Shown: in pieces, positions 10,801 through 20,959 of the stretch
Position numbering within the stretch: the first letter of the stretch is position 1
How the letters are laid out: the number at the start of each line of letters is the position of its first letter
Assembly (NCBI GenBank): GCA_034766995.1
Contig: CM068313.1
Coordinates: forward strand, 58,510,877 to 58,574,876
Direction: 5' to 3'
DNA: 64,000 nt
Source: Acanthacorydalis orientalis
Taxonomy: Eukaryota > Arthropoda > Insecta > Megaloptera > Corydalidae
The notes under the pieces: generated by a model
Told to the model about the DNA's origin: nothing
Database searches by the model: none
The model's input: only the letters and a program-made list of their open reading frames with translations
Made by a program: the position numbers and the translations under genes

Positions 10801-11733
10801 CGAGGTCAGACAATTAAGTAATGCGATAAAATTCAAAAATCGAGTATATTTAAAAATTAAGGTACATCGCTGCGATCCCCTTCAAAGTAGTCCCCTCCCG
10901 CATCTATACACTTATTCCAGCGAGTTTTCCAGTTTTCGTAACAATTCTGGAACACTTTTTGTGGGACCTCTCCGAGTACCCTCGTCACAAATTCTTGGAT
11001 ATCTTCAACGGAGTCAAAATGTCGACCTTTGACGAATTTTTTCATATGGGAGAATAGGAAAAAGTCGCAGGGTGACATATCCGGTGAATAGGGTGGTTAT
11101 GGTAACGTTTCGATGCCTTTAGACTCCAAAAACTGAGAGACACTGAACGCACTGTGACAGGGAGCATTGTCGTGATGCAGAACCCAAGTCTTCGCGATCT
11201 CTGGACGCACTCTGAGCACCCTTTTTCGTAATTTTTCGAGCACATTGCGGTAGAATACTTGATTTACGGTTTGTCCAGGTGGTACGAACTCTTTGTGAAC
11301 CACCCCTTTGCTGTCGAAGAAGCAAATCAACATGGTTTTCACTTTGGACTTGCTCATTCTCGCCTTCTTTGGCCTTGGTGCTCCAGGGGACAGCCACTGT
11401 TGGCTTTGTCGTTTAGTTTCGGGGTCATATTGAAAGAACCAACTTTCGTCACTAGTAATAACTCGATCGAGAAGAGTAGGATCACTTTCAACCTGCTCGA
11501 GACAATCTTGAGCGATGTTCTATTAAATTTCTCTGTTCCATTTTCGTGACATGCACTACTCGCGCGTTGCTACAAAACACTAAACAGCTGGCGAAGAAAT
11601 GATCGTACGAGGGTCGTCAAGGTCTCAATCGAGAGAGTAGGGATCTGCTATTACGGTGGCGGAGTTACAGGTTCGCAGTGTTACCACAGGCCGAGAAAAA
11701 AAATTGGTCGCATTACTTAATTGTTTGACCTCG
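10801..11733 (-). mobile_element. Mar-3 mariner copy 1, deletion derivative lacking the DNA-binding domain
   Basis: Ends are CGAGGTCAGACAATTAAG and its inverse, with TA at 10799-10800 and 11734-11735. On the minus strand, the sequence after MEQRNL runs directly into the segment before the first catalytic block, so the N-terminal helix-turn-helix region is missing. The transposase (11357-10857) keeps LHHDNAPCH and MSPCDFF. One CAA-to-TAA change just before PPYSPD (about 11098) splits the frame. At 933 bp it is about 350-400 bp short of a full mariner. Confidence 0.88.
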
Positions 11734-11735
11734 TA

Positions 11736-11889
11736 CTTTATCTCTCTTAACTTCGTACGATAGTCTAACGGTTAATCAACTTTTCTTATCCGTCCTGGTG
11801 GGATTTTTCTATTTCTTGCAGAGTCATTTTTGCACCGAATTAATGACCTTTTCAACAGAAAGAAACTTTTGTCTACACATTTATTTTAA
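11736..11889. other. Short spacer
   Basis: AT-rich, with no feature recognised. It may include the eroded left end of the neighbouring Mar-4 copy. Confidence 0.3.
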
Positions 11890-13132
11890 CGGCCTAAAAA
11901 ATTAAATTTTTTATTTTTTTATTTTTTTAATGACAGTGCTATTTCATCGTGTTCATGTTAATATTATATAAAGTGCATTTTTTGGTTCGTATTTTGGTAA
12001 CATCGACTTTTGTTTTATTAATAATTTTACTTCAAATTAGGTAATTAAGTTAAAGATTGAAAAGACGCATATAGGAGCAAATTTCCAAGAGTCCAAAATG
12101 GATGGTTAAGCAGCAGAAAATGCTCTTAAACTAAACGATACATTTGGTACGGATACTGTTAAGAAATGTACATTATAATGGCGGTTTTAAAAATTTCGTA
12201 CTGAGAACGAAAGCCTTGAAGATGAAGAAATTCCCGAGGGTCCTACTTCAATTCATAATGACCAATTGAATGCGTCAGTTGAATTAGAATCACGGACAAC
12301 AATTCAAAAGCTTACGCAAATGTTACGCGTTAGTCATCAAACAGTTCTAGACCAGTTAAAATAGCTAGGAAAATCAAAAAAGTATGGAAAATGGGTTCCG
12401 CACAAACAGAACGAAAATTAAAAAAAATCCGATACGAATTTTTTTTCTACTCTTCTTTTAAGCAACGAAAATGATCCATTTCTCGATCGTACTGTAACGT
12501 GCGACAACATGTGGATCATTTGTGACAACAGAAAGCGATATGCATAATGGTTGAACCAAATGAATGTGCCCCAGAGAATTTTTTCTAAACCGAAATTATA
12601 CGAAAAGAAAATTATGGTGACTGTTTGTTGGTCTGCTTTCAATATAACCAACTACATTTGTTTTGAATCCTGTCGAAATTATTACAGGTGAGAATTATTG
12701 TCAAGACATCGAAACAATATACCAAGAACTGCGACGTCTTGTCCCGGCACTGGTAAATCGAAAAGGTCTAATTCTGCTACACGATAATGCATGACATTAC
12801 GTCGTATGATTGTCCCTCCAAATGTTGAATGATTTGACCTATGAAACATTAGCTCATCCACCATACTCATCAGATATCTCGCAAACAAATTATCACTTCT
12901 TTAAACAATTCGAAAAATTCTTACAGAGTAATGTCTTTAACAACCAAGCTGCTACTAAATGTACATTTCAAGATTTTATCAACTCCAGAATTTTGGAAAT
13001 TTACACCAACGATATAAATAAACTTGTAATTAATTAGCAAAAATATGTCGATTCAAATAGTGATAATTTCGGTTTATAAAGTTAATTATTAGCTGAGAAA
13101 AATCTATGGTAATTATTTTTCTACCAACCTCA
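11890..13132 (+). mobile_element. Mar-4-like mariner copy 2, heavily mutated
   Basis: The right end is AATTATTTTTCTACCAACCT (13111-13130) followed by CA then TA. The left end is eroded and its coordinate approximate. The transposase reads in broken frames: FKNFRTENESLEDEE, VSHQTVLDQLK, KWVPHK, FLDRTVTCDNMW (first D kept but DE changed to DN), LLHDNA followed by a stop, and SDISQTNYHFF, where the final catalytic D is N. The C-terminus KLVIN ends at 13037. It is clearly inactive. It abuts the Mar-1 element 9 bp downstream, separated only by TA-rich bases. Confidence 0.8.
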
Positions 13133-13141
13133 TAATATATA

Positions 13142-14432
13142 ACAGGTGGGCTGAAAAGTTCGTAGGCTGACACATAGATGGCGCTACTAGTATCAAATCC
13201 ATATAATGTTTAGTTAGCCCTAACCTTCAAAAGACGCGTGTATAAATTTGACAGCTGTTGCACTATTAGTATCTGAGTTATAGCATTTTTAGTGAAAGAA
13301 CTTTTGTTACCTTGAAAAAATGGATAAAAAGGAATTTCGTGTGTTAATAAAGCATTGCTTTTTGGCGAAAAAAAATACTGTTGAAACCAAGGCTTGGCTT
13401 AATAAACATTATTCGGACTCTGCACCAGGAAAATCAACCGTACAGAAGTGGTTTGCTAAATTTAAACGAGGCGAAATGAGCACCGAGGACGATGCACGCA
13501 GTGGACGCTCCAAAGAGGCTGTTACCGACGAAAACATCAAAAAAGTCCACAAAATAATGTTTGATAACCGTAAAGTGAAGTTGATTGAGATACCTGAGAC
13601 CCTAAAGATATCAAAGGAACGTGTTGGTCATATCGTGCATGAATATTTGGATATGCGAAAGCTCTGTTCAAAGTGGGTGCCGCGCGAGCTCACAATCGAC
13701 CAAAAACAACAACGAATCGATGATTCCAAGGAGTGTTTGGAGCTGTTCAATCGTAATAAATCCGAATTTTTGCGTCGATATGTGACGATGGATGAAACAT
13801 GGCTCCATCATTTCACACCGGAGTCCAATCGACAGTCAGCCGAGTGGACTGCACGTGATGAACCGACTCCAAAGCGTGGAAAGACGCAAAAGTCGGCTGG
13901 CAAGGTTATGGCATCAGTATTCTGCGATACTCATGGTATAATATTCATTGACTATCTTAAAAAGGGAAAAACCATAAACAGCGACTATTACGTAGCGTTA
14001 TTGGAGCGTTTAAAAGACGAAATCGCGAAAAAGCGGCCTCATTTGAAGAAGAAGAAAGTGCTGTTTCATCAAGACAATGCACCGTGTCACAAATCAATGA
14101 AATCGATGGCGAAATTGCAAGAATTGGGCTTCGAATTGCTTCCGCATCCACCGTACTCTCCAGATCTGGCCCCCAGCGACTTTTTTCTGTTCTCAGACCT
14201 CAAGAGGATGCTCGCTTGACGGAAATTTTGTTCCGATGAAGAGGTAATCGCCGAAACTGAAGCCTATTTTGAGGCTAAAGACAAATCGTATTATAAAAAT
14301 GGTATCGAAAAATTGTATGACCGATATAATCGTTGTATCGCCCTCGAAGGGAACTATATTGAATAATAAAATCAAATTCTATCAAAAAAAAATTTTTTTC
14401 TATGCAAGCCTACGAACTTTTCAGCCCACCTG

Positions 14433-14433
<1 letters not shown>
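13142..14433 (+). mobile_element. Mar-1: near-intact Himar-like (irritans subfamily) mariner
   Basis: The terminal repeat ACAGGTGGGCTGAAAAGTTC (13142-13161) is matched perfectly, for 27 bp, by its inverse ending at 14433, with TA on both sides (13140-13141, 14434-14435). The length of 1292 bp matches a complete irritans-type mariner. The perfect TIRs and the almost open transposase mark it as the youngest-looking mariner in the window. Confidence 0.93.
13320..14366 (+). pseudogene. Mar-1 transposase, full length with one premature TGA
   Basis: The frame runs from ATG 13320 to TAA 14364-14366, giving 348 codons including one internal TGA at 14217-14219, directly after the DLKRMLA motif. It would cut or paste DNA at TA sites in the nucleus. 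Visible in order: the N-terminal MDKKEFRVLIKHCFL helix-turn-helix region (about 1-110), the WVPRELT linker, then the catalytic triad D at about residue 158 (TMDETW), 252 (FHQDNAPCH) and 287 (PDLAPSDFF), with 34 residues between the last two. All three aspartates are present. The stop removes roughly the last 49 residues, including EAYFEAKDKSYYKNG. No other frame damage is seen, so the copy was inactivated recently, unless the TGA is a sequencing error. Confidence 0.93.

Positions 14434-14473
<40 letters not shown>
14434..14473. repeat. (TA)n microsatellite between two transposons
   Basis: A TA run with a GTAT interruption links the right end of Mar-1 and the left end of the Tc1-like element. 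Each element's TA target site lies within it. Confidence 0.9.
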
Positions 14474-16039
14474 CAGTCACATCGGAAATTATTTGCGCTT
14501 AAAATTTGACAAAGTTTTTGACTAATGGTTTTGTCATTTTCTCCAAATAATGCTAGATCTTTTTATATACAGGTGAGTTAGGATGGACTTCATAAAAATG
14601 TCAAATCTTCGTTCGTTAACATAAAAAGCTCGTTATGAAAAGTGAAATAACAGAAAAATAACAATTCGGAAAGTATTTGCATTTGCAATGTAATTTGAAC
14701 TAATTAGAAAGAATAACATGTTTAAAAAAATCACCTTTAGCAAATAAAACATCACCTTTAGCACACTTCAAATAATTTGGAATGCTTTCAACAAGTTTAC
14801 GAGTAACATGTAATGGTATTTTCTCCAATTGATCTTTAAGGTAAGAAGCAAAAATTATTCGATGCAATCGATTAGTTTTTCGTATCGTAAAGTGGTCCCA
14901 AGATGCTCCATTGGATACAAATCTGAGCTTTATGGAGGTCAATCGAGTACTTAAATTGATTTTCTCTTGAAAAATTTCTTCGTTTTATAAACCATGTGCT
15001 GTGGATAATTAACTTGTTGAAAGATAAATCCAGCTTCAAGACCCATTTTATGCACACTTTCATTTTATTTTTTTTTCAATATTCCAATACAGGAATCAGT
15101 GTTCATTCTACCTTCGATTACTTGCAAATTACCAACTCCGTACGATGAGAAACATCATCAGATCATAATGATACCATCTCTATACTTAACAGTACATACT
15201 AATTTGGAATTTTTAGCGCTTTTCCAGCTTTTTCGGCAAATGTATTGCCTTCGCTTAGTCCCAGTTATCTCATACCTTGATTCGTCACTCCAAACAATTG
15301 ATTTCCAGAATTTATTGACTTATAAGCATACGAGTTTACAAAATGAAGTCGTTTACAGTTGTTTATCTTGTTTATGTATGATTTGAGACGAGCGATACGG
15401 TCAAAAATTCCAGCTTCGTTTATCCTCAATATTATTTGAGTAACTCCAAGAGTAACATGAAAATCCTGTTTTAGTTTCTGGGCACTAATAAAATGTTTTT
15501 TTTTTTTTACTTTAGGAACTAGTAATTTGTCCGTGCGTTTGCTACTATTTCGTTTTCTACCTTTCCTTGGAGCTGAAATTAAACCTTTAACCTTCTTAAT
15601 AGTACACTGAATAGTTTTGAGAGATCTTCTAAAATTAACAAAAATTTCTTTGATAGTTTTTTCTGATATTTATTATAAATGTGTGCACGTTGATAGACTG
15701 TAAGTTCTCTGTTTTTTATCATTTTGCTTTAAAAAAAGTTCTAAAAGGGAATTAAATTGGCAGTACACGATTTAATAAATAAATTCAATTTTCATACTTT
15801 TAATTAAAGTTTTAGATAGTAATAACTTTTCACAAACAAATACTTTCCGAACTGACATTTTATGCTTTTCTATTAATATAAACTAAACAAAAAACCGAAA
15901 TTGCTATAATAATACAAATTCAATATCAACGTGATGTGTAAACATTCGCATAGATTATTCAGATAATCACACATAATATCAATGATATTAAGTTTAATAT
16001 TATAATTTAATAACGTGCAAATAGTTTCCGGCACGACTG
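14474..16039 (-). mobile_element. Tc1-like (DD34E) element, degraded
   Basis: Left end CAGTCACATCGGAAATTATT and right end (reverse complement) CAGTCGTGCCGGAAACTATT are inverted repeats with TA at 14472-14473 and 16040-16041. The minus-strand transposase begins MIKNRELTVYQRAHIYNKYQ (ATG 15722). It continues through a paired-like DNA-binding region and a basic hook (RKGRKRNSSKRTD) to WKSIVWSDESRYEITG (first catalytic D, about 15300), GFIFQQVNYPQH (second site, D replaced by V) and SSDLYPMEHLG (E of DD34E kept). Frameshifts and stops throughout make it dead. At 1566 bp it is within normal Tc1 size. Confidence 0.85.
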
Positions 16040-16045
16040 TATATA

Positions 16046-17321
16046 TCAGGTAATCAAGAAAGTTCTGTTATTGTTATAACGTAAAATAATTCCAAGAATT
16101 GTTAACACTTGTTATCAGATAAAATGTCAAGAACTGTTTATCAGTTATATTAGTATGTGTTTTCCTGTTAATTGTTGAATGAATCTGGAACTGTTAACTT
16201 TAATTTAAAAAATAATTCTAACCTTAAAAAATCTGCGAAAAATAGTGTAATACGTGCGTGTTTGCTTTATGAATTTAAACTTGGCACTAATGTTACAGAA
16301 ACTGCAAAAAAAAATTGTACTGCATTTGGAGAAAAGACAGTTACAGCAAGAACGGCCCAGAGATGGTTTAAAAAAATGTTTGCCAGGGATGAATCCATTA
16401 AAGATGAGACCAGATTAGGCATACCATCAAATTTAAATATCGACGAATTGGAGACCATGATAGAAACAGATTTCAGTTTAACGTGCCAACAGCTTGCAGA
16501 ATTGTTCAAAGTAAGTGATGAAGCAATACGGAAGCATTTACACAAAATAGGAAAGAGGTGGAAATTAAGTAAATGGGTACCACACGAATTAACTCCCAAT
16601 AACAAATTACAGCGTCTTACAATATGTATATCTCTTATTTCACAACTAAAATCGGAGTACTTTTTGGATCAAATTTTGACCACTGATGCAAAATGGATTA
16701 TTTATTCCAACTACAAACGTACTCACCACTGGTTTTCATTAGGAGATCCTGTTCCACAAAATCCCAAAGAAAAGTTAACACCAAGAAAACTTATTCTCTG
16801 TATTTCATGGACAAAATGACTTATTGGGTATCTACGATTGGGTCAAGCCCTGAAAGGAAAAACATTTAAAGTGAACAACTCCATCGAGTACATGATGCAT
16901 TACAACAAAAACAGCGAGCACTTGCAAATCATAAAAAAGTTTTATTTTTGCAAGATAATGCATGACCACATGTTCCAGTAGAGAACAGAACAAAAATTAT
17001 GATTTTAGGGTGGGATATCTTCCCCCATCCCTTGTATTCCCCAAACATATCTCCTTCAGATTATCATCTATTTTTTCTTTGGAAAATCATATACGTGGTA
17101 AACAGTTTAATAATAAAGAAGAATTAAAAATGGAGGTACCTACATTTTTTGAAAATAAAAATAATCAATTTTATAAAAATGGAATTTATAAATTATCTTC
17201 TCGCTGGAAAAGGGTTGTTCAATGCGAAGGTGGATATTTTGAAGAATAAAGTTATTTTGTATAAAAATACACACAACTGTTTTTCTCTATTTAAAATCGA
17301 CAGAAATTTTTTAGTTACCCG

Positions 17322-17322
<1 letters not shown>
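16046..17322 (+). mobile_element. Mar-5 mariner copy 1
   Basis: Left end TCAGGTAATCAAGAAAGTTC and right end, read inversely, TCGGGTAACTAAAAAATTTC are inverted repeats with TA at 16044-16045 and 17323-17324. The only bases between this element and the Tc1-like element are TA repeats. The transposase is open for its first 215 codons from an ATG at 16172 or from a later in-frame position. It contains TARTAQRWFKKMFARDES, VSDEAIRKHLHKIGKRWKL, KWVPHELT and TTDAKWIIYSN (first D kept, E changed to A). After a frame break near 16820, LQDNA-stop-PH and SPSDYHLF follow at 16950-17070, again 34 residues apart. The C-terminus ends in CEGGYFEE at 17249. Confidence 0.85.

Positions 17323-17381
<59 letters not shown>
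17323..17381. repeat. (TA)n microsatellite
   Basis: A TA run starting exactly at the TA target site of Mar-5 copy 1. Confidence 0.95.
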
Positions 17382-17462
17382 TGTGTGGAAACCAGTCGTG
17401 AAAAGCAGACAGTCATCTAATCGTAAAAAAGTAGATCCTCAGAGCATACCAACAGGATTACA

Positions 17463-17505
17463 GATATAAAATGTAGGTCATAAATTTTTCTACCAACCTC
17501 ATACT
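17463..17505 (+). repeat. Orphan Mar-4-type 3' end
   Basis: The bases ending TTTTTCTACCAACCTCATA, preceded by a GGTCATAAA motif, match the right terminus of Mar-4 elements and of the tandem units at 56453-58060. No left end or coding part accompanies it. Confidence 0.6.
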
Positions 17506-18429
17506 TACAAGAAAATATTAAACAATAGTTTCTAAAAACAGTTTCTTCAAGTTATTTGTATTCGGATTTAAAAAACTGTTTTTTAATTCTATTTCGAAAT
17601 TCGATTCGTTTTTCACCAATTAATTCTTTCAAAATATCAATACTTTAAATTAGAAAAATCCATAAAATGTTAAGTTAATATTAAAAAAAATAAATAAAAA
17701 AAAAATTTTAAATCTCTAAAAGTGAATTGTATTTAAGTTAAAGTAATTTATATTTGATAATTATAGGTTCAATTAAAATAGAAAATTATTAAATAAAAAG
17801 GTAATAAATAAAAATGTTTTAATCGTTGTTCGTGACTGTTTCAATTCCCATTAAAAACACTTAAAACATTCTCTAAGTCATGACTATTCGAATTCACTGC
17901 TCATCAATTCAACACGCTAACTACAAACCGTAACAATTCAATTTTCGAATATAAATCACACTATAGCATGATCGGAAATACGTTATCCAGGTCGTGTACA
18001 CTGACAGCATCAAAGCTATCGAACTGACCTTTATCGCGATTGGTCACGTATACAACAAAAACTAAAAAGAGGCTCACTAACAGTCCGATACGTTATATAG
18101 GCTGCACCAGACGAACATTGTTCACTGGAATAAACATTTGTGCAACGTCGATTCCACTGCAGTGCGAGTGAACCGAAACACATAGGTTGTAATAATTCCG
18201 TCTCTATTCACATGACTGGTGTGTGGAGTAAAATGCATGAACGATAAGAAATTGCATCGGCCATTGTATTGGACCGAAAGGTAAATGTGCGACGATTTTC
18301 AAATAGATGACAAATAAAAGAATTTTCTAACAAGGCTTTTAGAATGTTCTTCTTTGTCAGCTTTGAAGTTCGTGATTGCATATAGAAACTAAACGAATCA
18401 TGTAAAGTACATGTACGGAACTGTCTTCA
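17506..18429. other. Spacer with no recognised gene
   Basis: The first 350 bp are extremely AT-rich. The rest (17880-18330) is of mixed composition with no long open frame and no recognised repeat end. Confidence 0.35.
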
Positions 18430-18431
18430 TA

Positions 18432-18482
<51 letters not shown>
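18430..18482. repeat. (TA)n microsatellite
   Basis: A TA run that touches the 3' end of the Mar-9 element. Confidence 0.95.
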
Positions 18483-18487
<5 letters not shown>

Positions 18488-20140
18488 AAGTGCAAAGGTT
18501 TCTATATGATTTGAAATTGAAACTCGAGCGATTATTTTTCGCAGAAAACGCTTTTATTAATCAATTATGTATTCAGCATCGTTTTCTGCAATCACTTATG
18601 AACGCTCAAGCAGCTGCTAGATTCCTCGTTCGTAAAAGTTGCGCGGCTTTTCGATAAAAAACGTCGTAAGGTGGTTTTTGTCGGCCTCCATGGCGTCAAA
18701 TTTTCTAACGTTTAACTGTTCTAGAGCGATCGGAACAAATGATAATCCGAAAGTGCAATTCCCGATGCAATATGGTAGATACGATATGATTTACAATTTC
18801 AACTGCTTCAGTTTTTGCAGAGTCAGTTTTGCTGTATGTGGTTTTTCGTTATCGTGGTGAAAGATGACCCGCTTGCGATTGGTCAATATTTTTTTTGATT
18901 TATTTATGCTCTTGCTTGTCATAAGATAATAGATGGAAGCCTTCTATGTGGTTATCGTCCCGGGAGTCGTCAGAGACTCGATAACCAGTATGTGCCGTAA
19001 GATGGAAATAGATACGTCAGTTGGCAACGAAATGTTAAACGTGGCTCTTGGGCAAATATGGGAAAAATTGCAAAAAACCTAGACAACTTCAGAAAAACCC
19101 CACCGACTTAAAAGAATAAAGATAAAAATGGACAGGAAAAAGAAAGGATAAGAGAAAAAGGATGCAAAAGGAAACAAAGATAGATAAATTCATTTTCTTA
19201 TAAATTGTCTAACAAATTCATTGCGATTGGTCAAATCGGATGCTTTTCTTGAATTGCTGCATTCAGTTTGGTAAGTTGTTGACAGTACTTCTCCTTAGTA
19301 ATCATTTCGCCTCGTGGGAGCAAGCTTAAATGAACAACACTTTTAGAATCACAAAATACACAGTAACACCTTCATCGGATACAAGTGAGCTTTGGCGACT
19401 GGTTCCGCCCCTTCATTGGCTTGTTTCCATGTTTATCTGTATCGGACGTTGTTGTACAGGATCCATTTCTTATCGCCAATTATCAACCTATCCAAAAAAT
19501 ACTCTCTGTTGAGGCGTCCAAGCAAAGAAACTGCCGAAGAAATGTAATCAAACTTTTTTTTGTCAAACAATGAGTGCAGAATCCACGTATCGAGTTTTAA
19601 CATGAAACCCAGCTTCATTAAATGCCGAAATGTAGTCGATCTGTCAGCGTTAAGTGTCTTGACAACCTCTTCTGTTGAAATTTGTGAGTTATTGTCAAGT
19701 AAAGCATGCACACAACATCGTCATTGATCCCGAGAGCAGAGTTGATCTTCGAGGTTGAAATCACCAATTCGAAATGTAGCAAACTATTTCTTCACAGCTG
19801 GAAGTGATCCAGTTAAACTTCCGTGATATTTGTCGTTTTTGCATCAACGGTTTCTCCTTTCTGAAAGTCGTACAACATACCGTAACGAAAATTTATCTTT
19901 TCGTTGTCCATTTTCAAAAATTTTTCTTACTCACAAATGGAATCGAAACAAATACGTCTGATGTTCAAATATCAGCTGTCACTGTCACCTTTCCACCGAA
20001 TTATAAAGTCGGCTCCACATATGAGGCTTTTCGCCGAACACCGAGCAAAATTTAGCAGAATTCCGAATGTGTGGATGGATCTGCGAATACGAATGCTTAA
20101 GCGAATGCTCGTATAATGTCAAACTGCACACACTTATTTA
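18483..20140 (-). pseudogene. Mar-9 mariner, interrupted by a retro-insertion
   Basis: The minus-strand transposase starts at ATG 19911 (MDNEKINFRYGMLYDFQKGE). It continues through FRIGDFNLEDQ, ALLDNNSQISTEEVVKTLN, RSTTFRHLMKLGF, FLDRLIIGDKKWILYNN (first D kept, E changed to K), VVHLSLLPRGEMITKEKYCQ, VIFHHDNEKPH (second D), SDYHLFRSLEQLN-like and KPRNFYERGI to the C-terminus near 18560. At 18887-19220 a foreign segment splits the KHPDLTNRKRV region. Frameshifts and stops are present. The left end reads TTGGATAAGTGC next to the (TA)n tract. The right end is not sharply defined; a similar ATAAGTGTGTGC lies at about 20125-20140. Confidence 0.8.
18887..19220 (-). mobile_element. Retro-insertion in Mar-9 with 14-bp target duplication, A-rich tail and hairpin
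   Basis: TTGCGATTGGTCAA occurs perfectly at 18873-18886 and 19221-19234. Removing the 334 bp between, plus one copy, rejoins the Mar-9 coding sequence. Read on the minus strand, the insert ends in AAATAAATCAAAAAAAATA, an A-rich 3' tail. A hairpin with stem GGTTATCG/CGATAACC at 18950-18986 has an inner GAGTC/GACTC stem. These are features of a 5'-truncated LINE or a SINE mobilised by target-primed reverse transcription. No coding motif was recognised, so the family is unknown. Confidence 0.75.
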
Positions 20141-20234
20141 TTTGATGATAAGTGTATTTTATTTAATAATGATCAATGCAGATCCGATTTTGCATTGTAC
20201 TGTAGACTAACAAATATTTTAACCTATACTGTTT

Positions 20235-20360
20235 GTTGACAGCGCAAGAGACAGATGAAAACTCCTCTATATACACTGGCCTACTACGATAGATAAAAAT
20301 ACGTATCGTATACACTGGATAACTACAATAGATAAATACAATTTGTATCATATGCACTGG
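20235..20360. repeat. Short imperfect tandem repeat, about 41-bp period
   Basis: CACTGG followed by a CTACRATAGATAAA block recurs about 2.5 times (ACTGGCCTACTACGATAG, ACTGGATAACTACAATAG, ACTGGCAGGCTGCGA). Confidence 0.6.
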
Positions 20361-20599
20361 CAGGCTGCGATTTTAAAGTCATTTTTACTTCTGATACCAT
20401 ATACTCATAGTCGGGTTTTAACAGCTCGTTATTCCCTATTCCCATCTAGTGTCGGTCTTTTGTCATGAATCAAAAGGAACGAGCATCTGCAAACTGTGAA
20501 AGATGCACGTCGTCCACACATTCAGCGTATTTGTTCAATGCAGATATGCTAATCTGGGCCCTTTACTTAGAAATTTTAGTTTTTGGATTCACATTTATA

Positions 20600-20617
20600 C
20601 GAGGGTGGTCCCAGAAG
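20600..20617 (+). repeat. Orphan Mar-2 terminal repeat
   Basis: CGAGGGTGGTCCCAGAAG preceded by TA is identical to the Mar-2 end, but the homology stops after 18 bp. It may be a truncated insertion or an abortive end. Confidence 0.65.
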
Positions 20618-20734
20618 AATTTTTTTCTAAAAGTAAATTTAGTGAATGTGCCAGAACTGTATATAGGTAATTAAAAAAATATAATTTGGCGTTTTCAACA
20701 TGTTGATGAGGTGAGACAACTTTATCATAATAAT

Positions 20735-20957
20735 AGGCTGGTAGAAAAATAATTGCGGTTTATGACCTTTAGATTCATATATTTTTTTTCAGCTAATGAT
20801 TAATTTTATTAATCGAAATAAACACCTTTGGAATAGACACATTGTTGCCAATTAATTACATAATTAAGTTGGCGTGGTGTCTGGTGAGTATGGTGGACGA
20901 GGCAATGTTTCATAGCCCAATTCATTGAACTTTTGAAGGATTAGTCGTGCGACATAT
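20735..20957 (-). pseudogene. Mar-4-like mariner 3' fragment, cut by Mar-2 copy 2
   Basis: The plus strand starts AGGCTGGTAGAAAAATAATT, the Mar-4 terminal repeat. Read on the minus strand, 20957-20870 encodes ARLILQKFNELGYETLPRPP followed by YSPD, the segment before the last catalytic Asp. The reading stops at 20957, where Mar-2 copy 2 begins. The rest of this copy is not evident on the other side. Confidence 0.65.
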
Positions 20958-20959
20958 AA

